From Bacteroidales bacterium UBA6851 (GTDB lineage: Bacteria; Bacteroidota; Bacteroidia; Bacteroidales; UBA932), in the NCBI GenBank assembly GCA_002451795.1, contig DKDJ01000009.1, forward strand, positions 62,001 through 126,000: DNA of 64,000 bases. The letters are read 5' to 3'. Shown piece by piece: positions 25,901 through 32,521 of the stretch. The notes below the pieces were generated by a model. That model saw only the letters and a program-made list of their open reading frames with translations, was not told the origin of the DNA and did not search any database. A program made the position numbers and the translations under genes. Each line of letters opens with the position of its first letter. Within the stretch, counting starts at the first letter, position 1.

Positions 25901-26670
25901 GTTCTTCTTCTCTGTTTGGTGATGTGGAGGAGTTGAAGCCTGTGCGCCCAGAGCCGCCGATGGTTCCTGCCGACATGGATGATACATTGGAGTCTCTCCA
26001 GAAGGAGAAGGAATATGTGGGGATGTATCTTTCTGCTCATCCTCTTGATCGTTATCGTTTTGAGATAGAAAGGTTTGCAATACCAGTTTCTCGAATTGAT
26101 GCTTTTATAGATGAGTGTGGCCGTACGGGAAAGAGTATGAAACTCAATGTGGCAGGTATAGTGACGGACCTCAAAACTATGACCACCAAGAGCGGAAGTC
26201 CTGGAGCAAGGGTTGTAGTAGAGGATTTTAGCGGTAATTACGAGTTTGCACTTTTTGGGAAGGAATATCAGAGTTTTTATCCGATGCTCAAGCTCCACGA
26301 GCAGATATTCATAGAAGGAGAGATTGCGCCACGGTATAGGTTGTCCCCAGAGGAGCAGGCGGCTGGAAAGAAACCGACTTTTTCTTTCAAACTCAAGTCA
26401 GTGTCTCTTCTTGGAATTGTGGCTGAGAGCCTTATTAAGTCAGTGGAATTTACTTTAGACACGGCTCTCCTTAATGCAGGATTCAGAAAAGACCTTATCA
26501 GTATGCTAAAAGAGTACAAGGGCAACACACGGCTGGAAATCCGTCTTATTGATAAGTCCAGTGGCTATAGGATAGGCTTTTTCTCTAAGAAGTTTTCAGT
26601 TCGTGCATGTCAGGACTTATTTAATGAAGCAGAGCGACTTGGAATGCGTGTAGATGTAATCAATAAATAG
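22972..26670 (+). CDS. dnaE: DNA polymerase III alpha subunit
   Basis: 1232 residues. The N-terminal PHP domain starts at once with FVHLHVHTQYSILDG, which fixes the start codon. The palm has GPGRGSAAGSCVAYCLG near 404-420 and the catalytic PDIDVDFDD near 445-453. YQEQVMLLSQKLAGFS and KSHATCYAWVSYQTAWLK follow, then helix-hairpin-helix and an OB domain near 1050 (LNVAGIVTDLKTMTTKSG). It is the main replicative polymerase. The promoter box sits so near the ATG that the mRNA may be leaderless. Confidence 0.97.
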   Translation: MSFVHLHVHTQYSILDGLSDIKKLFARAQELGMPGIAITDHGNMYGVKDFHDISAKFPDIKPIIGCEVYVTRHYDHKLKDNEHKRYYHLILLAKNYEGYRNLMKIVSIGHIEGMYYKPRVSHEVIEKYHDNLICCSACLAGEIPQGIVAGDEKAVDEAIQWHKRVFGDDYYLEVMMHKTRVPGLPLDLYETQKEYCAEIFKLAEKHGVKVVATNDVHFVRKEDGPVHDRLICLTTNANIDDPNRLRYTQEEYLKSEEEMAEIFPDHPEVLSNTMEVFNKVERYEINRGHVLPKFQIDKSFLENIDYYLDKYSDIIDNGKYEIRKDHDGNVIEKSYRGDEFCRSVAFLCHLAYKGARDRYGDTLTEEQQERLHFELMTISFMGFPDYFLIVQDFINWGRRNGVSIGPGRGSAAGSCVAYCLGITNLDPIRYDLLFERFLNPERISMPDIDVDFDDEGRFRVIQYVQEHYGADHVSHVVTFGTMAAKLAVKDVARISNLPIPESNRLTKMILDRPVVVKENGVDVEYKPTLANSVKLVPELKNEYENGDPLVREVLKYALALEGCIRQTGIHACAMIIGRGNLTDYIPISLGTDKATGQQVWVSQYEGTKIEDVGMLKMDFLGLKTLSIIDRCLALVKKRFGVEIDIEKIPIDDPEVFALYSRGDTKSIFQFESGGMKEWLIKLQPERFEDLIAMNALYRPGPMDYIPDFVAGKNDPSKIHYDLPAMEEYLKETYGVTVYQEQVMLLSQKLAGFSKGKADKLRKAMGKKKKDVLDSLKDSFINGAVAKGHPKEVLEKIWKDWEAFAKYAFNKSHATCYAWVSYQTAWLKAHYPSEFQASNLTQNISNMEEMKEIMADCRKAGISVLSPDVNESEAQFSVNSKGDIRFGLGGLKGFGENVVSAIIAERESSGAYTDLYDFIERTGAVVGRKPLETLVCSGALDSFGLRRCQFFLPGRSGDLFIDELVRYATLFRNDVMDSSSSLFGDVEELKPVRPEPPMVPADMDDTLESLQKEKEYVGMYLSAHPLDRYRFEIERFAIPVSRIDAFIDECGRTGKSMKLNVAGIVTDLKTMTTKSGSPGARVVVEDFSGNYEFALFGKEYQSFYPMLKLHEQIFIEGEIAPRYRLSPEEQAAGKKPTFSFKLKSVSLLGIVAESLIKSVEFTLDTALLNAGFRKDLISMLKEYKGNTRLEIRLIDKSSGYRIGFFSKKFSVRACQDLFNEAERLGMRVDVINK

Positions 26671-26699
26671 ATATTATTTGATTTAAATACCTGGAGACT

Positions 26700-28376
26700 A
26701 TGATTTTAAATCGGGGCACTGTCGTAAAAATGATATTATGCATGGTTTCATCCATGATTGTATCTTCGTGCGTTACGGTTAGTTCCCGAAAAGTGATGGA
26801 TAGGGCAGAGATGATTATGTCTGAAAAGCCTGATAGTGCCCTAATTGAGCTAGAGACTATAGACGGAACACGCTTACATAGGCGTGATCGAGCAAGATAT
26901 TCCTTATTGTATTCTATGGCTCTTGATAAGAATTTCGTTGATACTGCAGATGTGTCAGTTGTGATGCCGGCGGTAAATTATTATTACAAGCACGGTACCG
27001 CTGACAATAAGATGAAAGCCTTTTATTATCTCGGACGTGTGTATGAGAATGCCGGTGATAGGAAATCCTCCATCAATGCATTTTCGAAGGCGTTTGAATT
27101 TAGTGATGATACAAAGGACATGCGTGCTAGAGGAATGCTATATAGGTCTATCTCAGGACTATATATGAAAGATTACTCTTATGATGAAGCTGAACCTTAT
27201 GCCCTTTCAGCGTACAAATGCTTTAAGCAGGTGTCTGATACATCGATGACTCTTCTTTGTGCATACCGTATTGCTCTTGTATATACTGGACAGAATAGGT
27301 ATAATGAGGCAGATTCGATATATGTCCGGCTAATGGAGGAAAGGCATTTCCCTATTGGTTTTAGGAATGCTATGCTCTGCGATTATGCTATTCTAAATGC
27401 TTTAAAAGCAATTCCGGATTATGATAAGGCTTACCAACTCTTTTCTGAGGTGATAGATAGTGGATATGCACTTGATTCGTATAATGCTACTGGTGCTTAT
27501 GCTTTTGTGTCGTACGGAAAAGGGTTAAAAGCCCAGTCTGACGCTGCTATCAGTTCTATCTCTCGTATTTACGAAGCCAAACCTGCATATTATCATTGGA
27601 AGGAGAGAATAATGAGAGAGCAGGGAGACTATCTGCGAGCTTATAACTATCTTGATTCGTCATTGACATTCCAGAAGCAGTTGGTAAATGAACAGCTAAA
27701 ACAGTCTACTATAAAGGCGAGGAAGGAGTATTTTGAGATGAGTAACCAAGTGTACCGGAAAGAGATACAGTATAGGCGCATACATGGGTTGGTGTTTATA
27801 CTCATTATCCTTGTGCTTTCGGGTGCTATTGCTTCTGTGTCTATTGCAAAGAAGAAAAAGATGGAAGAGGATCAGCTCCTTATTGATTCTGTTCGTAGAC
27901 TTTGGATGGGCAGCAATACCAGGCTTAAAGAAAAGGAAGAGTCGCTTGACTATTACAAGAAAGAGTATCTTAAGCTTTATAGAAGCCAGATGGCTTGTCT
28001 TGAAGATGTCTTTAATGTATATGAGTTGTCTATGCGAAAGACGGATTCTGATTCTGAACTTGCACGGCGTCTGCGTGATGTTCTCGGAAGTATGGATGTG
28101 TCGAAGGAGGAAAAGAGCCGATTTGAGAGAAAAGTGGATTCTTATTTCGATGGAATTATGTCTTTTTTTAGGATGGATTTCCCAGGCCTTCCTGAAAGTG
28201 ACTATAGGTTTATGTGTTTTGTGTTTGCGGGATTTGATGCGACTACCATCATGTTGATAATGGATATGCCGTCCTTGTCTTCCGTGCATACTAAGAAGAG
28301 TAGACTCAAGAAAATGATAACAGTCTCTGATGTGCTGGAAAAATCAAGATATCTTGATTTCATATCAAGGCATTAA
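26700..28376 (+). CDS. Membrane-anchored TPR protein with C-terminal helix-turn-helix-like domain (putative regulator)
   Basis: 558 residues. A lipoprotein-type signal ends in VSSCV. About 320 residues of TPR-like helices follow (YYLGRVYENAGDRKSSINAF, DEAEPYALSAYKCF and others). One membrane segment lies near 362-382 (GLVFILIILVLSGAIASVSI), then a charged coiled coil. The C-terminus ends with FVFAGFDATTIMLIMDMPS and HTKKSRLKKMI. That ending matches the degenerate LuxR-like helix-turn-helix of Bacteroidota TPR regulators, where the tail is cytoplasmic and binds DNA. DNA binding is inferred. It lies 29 bases after dnaE and 3.3 kb before the peptide cassettes, which it may control. Confidence 0.7.
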   Translation: MILNRGTVVKMILCMVSSMIVSSCVTVSSRKVMDRAEMIMSEKPDSALIELETIDGTRLHRRDRARYSLLYSMALDKNFVDTADVSVVMPAVNYYYKHGTADNKMKAFYYLGRVYENAGDRKSSINAFSKAFEFSDDTKDMRARGMLYRSISGLYMKDYSYDEAEPYALSAYKCFKQVSDTSMTLLCAYRIALVYTGQNRYNEADSIYVRLMEERHFPIGFRNAMLCDYAILNALKAIPDYDKAYQLFSEVIDSGYALDSYNATGAYAFVSYGKGLKAQSDAAISSISRIYEAKPAYYHWKERIMREQGDYLRAYNYLDSSLTFQKQLVNEQLKQSTIKARKEYFEMSNQVYRKEIQYRRIHGLVFILIILVLSGAIASVSIAKKKKMEEDQLLIDSVRRLWMGSNTRLKEKEESLDYYKKEYLKLYRSQMACLEDVFNVYELSMRKTDSDSELARRLRDVLGSMDVSKEEKSRFERKVDSYFDGIMSFFRMDFPGLPESDYRFMCFVFAGFDATTIMLIMDMPSLSSVHTKKSRLKKMITVSDVLEKSRYLDFISRH

Positions 28377-28541
28377 TGAGTTTTTTATTGACGTTTCATT
28401 TTTTTTGTGTTACCTTTTCTAAAAGTGTCGAAAATACGCCTTGTAAGATTATTTTTCGTCCCAGAGTTAAAAATGCTGCGTTTACTATGGGTTTTCTCTT
28501 GTTTTGGGGCGTTCTTGTGTAAGGCTTTTTAGGGCTGATTT

Positions 28542-28573
28542 TTTGGTCGGTCGGTTCTGTTTGCATAACTTTG
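28542..28573 (+). promoter_or_regulatory. Full two-box Bacteroidota promoter in an intergenic gap
   Basis: TTTG at 28542-28545, then 20 bases, then TAACTTTG at 28566-28573. This is the full consensus (-33 TTTG and -7 TAnnTTTG) and no open reading frame follows, so it probably drives the RNA at 28579-28742. Confidence 0.65.
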
Positions 28574-28578
28574 CAAGT

Positions 28579-28742
28579 GATTTTAGATGTGGCTTGGTGT
28601 CATTAGTAAAGTACTACAAAACCGAAGACTATTGATTACTTCATGTTCTTATAATGTAAGTTTGCCTGCCCTACGACAGAGAATTTAACCAAATGATGAT
28701 ACTTTAACATTCGCATTAATCGGCAAGCAAACTTACTTTTTA
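28579..28742 (+). ncRNA. Candidate small RNA of about 160 nt
   Basis: The 366-base gap between the TPR regulator and the EamA gene has no usable reading frame. It has a consensus promoter, a first hairpin at 28593-28627 (TAGTA-AAG-TACTA capped stem with CTTGGT/ACCGAAG below) and a long inverted repeat. In that repeat GTAAGTTTGCCTGCC at 28656-28670 pairs with GGCAAGCAAACTTAC at 28722-28735 (with one bulge), and TTTTTA follows. The arrangement promoter, structured body, terminator-like stem and T tail is that of a small RNA. I do not recognise the family; the length is near that of 6S RNA but no 6S feature was confirmed. Confidence 0.5.
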
Positions 28743-29654
28743 CTATTCTGCTTTATTGACAATAAATACTCCGCATGCTGCAAGGCATGCTGCCATGAGA
28801 TATGTCCATCTGAATGGTTCAGACAGGCATAGGCATGAAGTGAGAGTGCCGACAATCGGGATTAGTGAATTGTAGATGGCGACTTTACCTATGGGATTGC
28901 AGCTGATTAGCTTGTTGTAAAGTGAGAATCCTATTGAAGAGATGAGAATTAATAGGCACAGGTATAATATTCCCTTTGGGGTTATTGTCGGGACAGTTCC
29001 TCCGGCTGCGAGTCCAATACCGATAAGTATGGCTCCTCCTATAGCGAGGCTGCATCCTGTGCCGGCAAAAATATTGATCCGTTTGCTTAAGCCTCGAGTC
29101 ATTAGTCCGGCAAAAGCGGAGCACAGTGTATTAAGCAGAATCATTCCATCTCCAGACATAGTGAATGAATTTCCGTTGCTGCCTCCGATATTTAGAAGGA
29201 TAATTCCTGATATGCCAACCGCACATCCGATTACTCTCTTTCCTGTCAGGTGGTCGCTCTTGAAGAATATGCATGCTAAAATGACCAATATAAAAGTTCC
29301 TGTGGAATTGAGAATGGCTGCCCGAGAACCCTCGCTATGAGACATTCCTATATAGAAAAATGCATAATGTAGTGTGGTATTGACTATGGCGAACAATAGA
29401 ATATATAGCCAATTTGAAGGCTTTGAAGTTTTGAATGATTTGCCTCTGGCCATGGCAATGAGCATGACGACTAATCCTGCGAGTCCGAACCTCAAGCCCG
29501 CAAAAATCATTTTGCTTCCTGTCATGTTAGGTAAGATTCCAAACTCGTGAAAACCAAGTTTTAGCAGTGGGTATGCCCATCCCCATAACACTGCGGCCGT
29601 AAGTGCAAATATGGATACCCAAATAGGGCGTGTAAAAATACTTCGTGTCTGCAT
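28743..29654 (-). CDS. EamA-family (DMT) transporter
   Basis: 303 residues with ten hydrophobic segments in two EamA repeats, starting with VSIFALTAAVLWGWAYPLLK and with GSRAAILNSTGTFILVILAC near the end of repeat one. Members export amino acids, nucleobases or drugs; the substrate cannot be told. The minus-strand box TAATTTTG at 29662-29669 ends only seven bases before the ATG, so the transcript may be nearly leaderless. It divides the TPR regulator from the peptide cassettes and runs against them. Confidence 0.85.
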   Translation of the reverse strand: MQTRSIFTRPIWVSIFALTAAVLWGWAYPLLKLGFHEFGILPNMTGSKMIFAGLRFGLAGLVVMLIAMARGKSFKTSKPSNWLYILLFAIVNTTLHYAFFYIGMSHSEGSRAAILNSTGTFILVILACIFFKSDHLTGKRVIGCAVGISGIILLNIGGSNGNSFTMSGDGMILLNTLCSAFAGLMTRGLSKRINIFAGTGCSLAIGGAILIGIGLAAGGTVPTITPKGILYLCLLILISSIGFSLYNKLISCNPIGKVAIYNSLIPIVGTLTSCLCLSEPFRWTYLMAACLAACGVFIVNKAE

Positions 29655-29661
29655 ATAATGC

Positions 29662-29669
29662 CAAAATTA
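29662..29669 (-). promoter_or_regulatory. -7 promoter box of the EamA gene, close to the start
   Basis: On minus the sequence is TAATTTTG (TAnnTTTG). Its last base lies eight bases from the first base of the start codon at 29654. Confidence 0.5.
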
Positions 29670-29837
29670 GAGAATTAGTGCCGTATTGCCAAATATTGGA
29701 TGTTTGTTTGATATTCGCTATATAGGTGCTTTGGTGATTGTAATTCCGATTTTTAATATTATTCTGGCAAAAGTCACATATGATAAAAAGGTTACCTAAT
29801 TTTTGATTATATGCTTCTGTTATCGTTGCGGCGGGGT

Positions 29838-29892
29838 CGTGATTTCGCATCCTGAATGTAAAATTATTAAGTATGACTTATCGGAAATGTGA
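29838..29892 (+). pseudogene. 3-prime remnant of a propeller lipoprotein gene
   Basis: The frame reads SHPECKIIKYDLSEM and then stop at 29890-29892. It matches the last residues of the intact propeller gene that ends at 31620 (SYPECKIIEYDLSEM). The match starts abruptly at 29838 and continues past the stop through the promoter and thioredoxin gene that follow both copies. No 5-prime part of the gene is present. It is the scar of a tandem duplication and deletion that removed an earlier cassette. Confidence 0.8.
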
Positions 29893-29932
29893 AATAGTTG
29901 CAGATATAATAGTGTAACTACTAATTTGTTTG

Positions 29933-29940
29933 TATATTTG
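29933..29940 (+). promoter_or_regulatory. -7 promoter box of cassette 1
   Basis: TATATTTG ends 25 bases before the GTG at 29966. The same box and spacing occur at cassette 2 (31661-31668). Confidence 0.65.
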
Positions 29941-29965
29941 TCACATTGAGAATAAAAACTGTAAC

Positions 29966-30319
29966 GTGAAGAATTGCATTTTATTTATAACACTAGTTTT
30001 ACTATTTATATCTTGTCTGACGGAAAGAGGTCGAGTACAAGACTCGTTAGTTTCTATAATGCAGTCTAAGATACTCATGCCACGTGTCGCGGAGCGGATA
30101 TATAATGATGAAAATGTTATTCAGGATTGTAGGATGAACGGAGCTGCTAAACTTCTTGTTTTCGTTGATTCGTTACAATGCGGGACATGCCAGATATCCA
30201 AGTTCTATAGGTTTATAGACATAATTAAAGATGGAGAACCACTAATGGTTGGTGACCCTACTGGGAGTGAAAAGATGTTGAGGCTATTCAAGGATGCTAT
30301 TAATTATGACGATGATTAG
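29966..30319 (+). CDS. Thioredoxin-like lipoprotein, internally deleted copy (cassette 1)
   Basis: 117 residues from a GTG start; the next codons KNCILFITLVLLFISC form a lipoprotein signal with lipobox FISC. A thioredoxin-type CxxC is present (FVDSLQCGTCQISKF). Compared with the copy at 31694-32242, 65 codons are missing in frame after FIDIIKDGE, which joins directly to PLMVGDPTGSEKML. The lost part would be central strands and helices of the thioredoxin fold, so this copy is probably inactive although its frame is open. Start choice: the promoter box lies 25 bases upstream and removes the longer frame from 29930. Confidence 0.75.
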   Translation: MKNCILFITLVLLFISCLTERGRVQDSLVSIMQSKILMPRVAERIYNDENVIQDCRMNGAAKLLVFVDSLQCGTCQISKFYRFIDIIKDGEPLMVGDPTGSEKMLRLFKDAINYDDD

Positions 30320-30339
30320 TATTATTCAAATTAAGTATT

Positions 30340-30570
30340 ATGAAAAAAATCATTATTGCCGTGTCAGTATTTGCACTGACGGTGTCGGCGGTCGTAACCT
30401 CTGTCGTTATCAAGAGGAACGCAAGTACAATTCTTAATCAAAATGTTGAGGCTCTTTTGGACGGAGAGATTTCTGTTGGTGATTTGTGTACTTATCAGCC
30501 TGGTGAAACTTGTGTGTATCATGATCCTTTGGGAACTTTAATTATAATTGATGGATATTTGCTTAAATAA
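30340..30570 (+). CDS. NVEALA-type secreted peptide 1
   Basis: 76 residues. A signal-like N-terminus (KKIIIAVSVFALTVSAVVTS) is followed by ILNQNVEALLDGE, the motif of the Bacteroidales NVEALA peptide family. The remaining 33 residues hold two cysteines (DLCTYQPGETC). The first 43 residues differ from peptide 2 at only four positions, while the rest is unrelated. That is the pattern of a fixed leader with a variable mature part. It lies between the thioredoxin-like gene and the propeller gene of cassette 1. Its activity is unknown. Confidence 0.8.
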   Translation: MKKIIIAVSVFALTVSAVVTSVVIKRNASTILNQNVEALLDGEISVGDLCTYQPGETCVYHDPLGTLIIIDGYLLK

Positions 30571-30582
30571 TAGGCTATTTGT

Positions 30583-31620
30583 ATGCGGACGCGATTTTTA
30601 TTTATTTGGGTAATGATACTTTCTTCTTGCGCTTCCGTAGAAGATCCTTATTTGTATTCACTGAGAAAACTTCCGGAGGAAATCCTTCGCCCTGTCAGCT
30701 CAGTTTCTTTAGAGAAATATGATGTTAAAAGTCCGACAGATATTTTTTATCATCATGGCTTTTTTGTGATTCTTGACTCTCATTCAAAGTATTGTTTTAA
30801 TGTTTTGGATCTTGAGCACGAGACAAAGACTGAAATTATTCGTAAGGGTCGTGGGCCTTGTGAGGTTATTGCTTATTCAATCTCCTTTTGTGAAGATGAA
30901 CCATTCCTCTGTGACATGGGATCTGGAGCATGTGTGAGGGTGAATATTGATTCTTCGATTGCTTCTTCGCGCCCAATACTTGACACTATATCCGTGCTTC
31001 GCAATAACGGAGGAATGCCCGCTCCTCTGCAAGCAGCAGGGGACTTTTTTCTCTCTCCATATCCATATGAAAGTGATGCTTGGTATGTTCTGAGAAATCG
31101 TGAAGGAAAGGTGTTGTCGAAGCTACGCGCACCGAGTTATCCAGTGTTGTCCGAAATGAATACAAGTGTTTATTACTCATTTATAATGTCTTCATTTTGT
31201 ACTTTTAACCCTCATAACTCAAGGCTGTGCGCTGTCTCTGTTAATTCATCAACTGTTTCTTTCTTTGGTATTATGAAAACAGAGATTCATGAGTATAAGC
31301 GTTATGAGTATGATGGGCCTATTATTTCAGAAGGGGGTGATGCATTTAGTCGACTTTCGAAAAGAGCGTTTTCTAGACCAGTGTCTGATGATGCATACGT
31401 GTATCTTTTGTATTCAGGTATCCCTTTTTCTGGGAGCGAGGATAATTTGCCGGCTTATGAAGACCATCATCTCATTGTATATGACTGGGAAGGTGTCCCT
31501 CGGCGTCATATTGTCCTTTCTGAACATATTTGCGCAATGTGTGTAAATGGACATACATTATATGGCGTGACTTCGTATCCTGAATGTAAAATTATTGAGT
31601 ATGACCTATCAGAAATGTGA
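30583..31620 (+). CDS. Six-bladed beta-propeller lipoprotein 1 (BF3164-like)
   Basis: 345 residues. A lipobox (LSSCA, cysteine near 16) follows a short signal. The rest is beta-rich with blade-like repeats. GRGPCEVIAYSISF near 90-103 corresponds to the GxGPxE signature of the TolB-like propeller lipoproteins of Bacteroidota, and a last blade reads HLIVYDWEGVPRRHIVL. It begins 12 bases after peptide 1. It is clearly diverged from propeller 2 although both follow near-identical leaders. It may bind, receive or neutralise the neighbouring peptide; this is inference. Confidence 0.75.
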   Translation: MRTRFLFIWVMILSSCASVEDPYLYSLRKLPEEILRPVSSVSLEKYDVKSPTDIFYHHGFFVILDSHSKYCFNVLDLEHETKTEIIRKGRGPCEVIAYSISFCEDEPFLCDMGSGACVRVNIDSSIASSRPILDTISVLRNNGGMPAPLQAAGDFFLSPYPYESDAWYVLRNREGKVLSKLRAPSYPVLSEMNTSVYYSFIMSSFCTFNPHNSRLCAVSVNSSTVSFFGIMKTEIHEYKRYEYDGPIISEGGDAFSRLSKRAFSRPVSDDAYVYLLYSGIPFSGSEDNLPAYEDHHLIVYDWEGVPRRHIVLSEHICAMCVNGHTLYGVTSYPECKIIEYDLSEM

Positions 31621-31660
31621 AATAGTTGCAGATATAATAGTGTAACTACTAATTTATTTG

Positions 31661-31668
31661 TATATTTG
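31661..31668 (+). promoter_or_regulatory. -7 promoter box of cassette 2 and the following operon
   Basis: TATATTTG ends 25 bases before the GTG at 31694. The surrounding 100 bases are almost the same as those before cassette 1. Confidence 0.65.
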
Positions 31669-31693
31669 TCACATTAAGAATAAAAGCTGTAAC

Positions 31694-32242
31694 GTGAAGA
31701 ATTGCATTTTATTTATAACACTAGTTTTATTATTTGTATCTTGTCGGACGGAAAGAGGTCGAGTACAAGACTCGTTAGTTTCTATAATGCAGTCTAAGAT
31801 ACTCATGCCACGTGTCGTGGAGCGGATTTATAATGGAGAAGACGCTATTCTGGATTGTGGTATGACTGGACCTGCCGAACTTCTTGTTTTCGTTGATTCG
31901 TTACAATGCGGAACATGCCAGATATCCAAATTCTATAGGTTTATAGACATAATTAAAGAGGGAGAGGGTACGGGTAAGTATAACGTTATGTTTCTTGTAT
32001 CACCGAAGGATGGAGATATGTGTGCGATCAGAGAGCATATACTTCTTGTGCAACCAGAGTATCCTATCTATATAGATGTAAATCATGAGTTCCTTAAATT
32101 AAATCCTCAGATTCCGAATGATGTCAGATTTCACTGTATGTTGATTGGAAAAGAAGGGAAACCTCTGTTGGTTGGCGATCCCACGGGGAGCGAAAAAATG
32201 ATGAGGTTGTTCAGAGAAGTTATTAATAACGATGATAATTAG
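31694..32242 (+). CDS. Thioredoxin-like lipoprotein (cassette 2, full length)
   Basis: 182 residues from a GTG start (KNCILFITLVLLFVSC signal, lipobox FVSC). The fold has LLVFVDSLQCGTCQISKFY with a CGTC redox centre near 65-68, a middle strand YNVMFLVSPKDGDMC and PIYIDVNHEFLKLN. It ends with CMLIGKEGKPLLVGDPTGSE, as in TlpA-like oxidoreductases. Two further cysteines lie in GDMC and FHCM. Directly before a cysteine-rich peptide, it may make or correct its disulfides. It is the parent form of the deleted copy in cassette 1. Confidence 0.8.
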   Translation: MKNCILFITLVLLFVSCRTERGRVQDSLVSIMQSKILMPRVVERIYNGEDAILDCGMTGPAELLVFVDSLQCGTCQISKFYRFIDIIKEGEGTGKYNVMFLVSPKDGDMCAIREHILLVQPEYPIYIDVNHEFLKLNPQIPNDVRFHCMLIGKEGKPLLVGDPTGSEKMMRLFREVINNDDN

Positions 32243-32263
32243 TATTTTTTAAATCACTTTTTT

Positions 32264-32518
32264 ATGAAAAAAATCATTATTGCAGTGTCAGTAATTGCAC
32301 TGACGGTGTCGGCGGTCGTGACCTCTGCCGTTATCAAAAGGAACACAAGTACAATTCTTAATCAAAATGTTGAGGCTCTTTTGGACGGAGAGTCTGCTAC
32401 TGGGTTATGTTATAATTCTGTTACTACATGTAAAGGAGGACAATGGGTTTTGTTTTGTGGAGGATGTGTAATTGTAGAAGGTGTTCCTACAACCTTTTCG
32501 GGTACAGGTATGTGCTAA
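32264..32518 (+). CDS. NVEALA-type secreted peptide 2, five cysteines
   Basis: 84 residues. The first 43 residues (signal segment and LNQNVEALLDGE) nearly equal those of peptide 1. The following 41 residues are different and hold five cysteines (LCYNSVTTCKGG, LFCGGCVIVEG, GMC at the end). If the leader is cut after the NVEALA segment, the product is a small glycine- and cysteine-rich peptide. It lies 21 bases after the thioredoxin gene and three bases before propeller 2. Its target is unknown. Confidence 0.8.
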   Translation: MKKIIIAVSVIALTVSAVVTSAVIKRNTSTILNQNVEALLDGESATGLCYNSVTTCKGGQWVLFCGGCVIVEGVPTTFSGTGMC

Positions 32519-32521
32519 AAT

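Noticed and set aside
28656..28742. Inverted repeat read as the terminator of the EamA gene
   Set aside because: The T run lies on the plus strand after the hairpin; on the minus strand the hairpin is not followed by T residues, and the loop is too long for a simple terminator.
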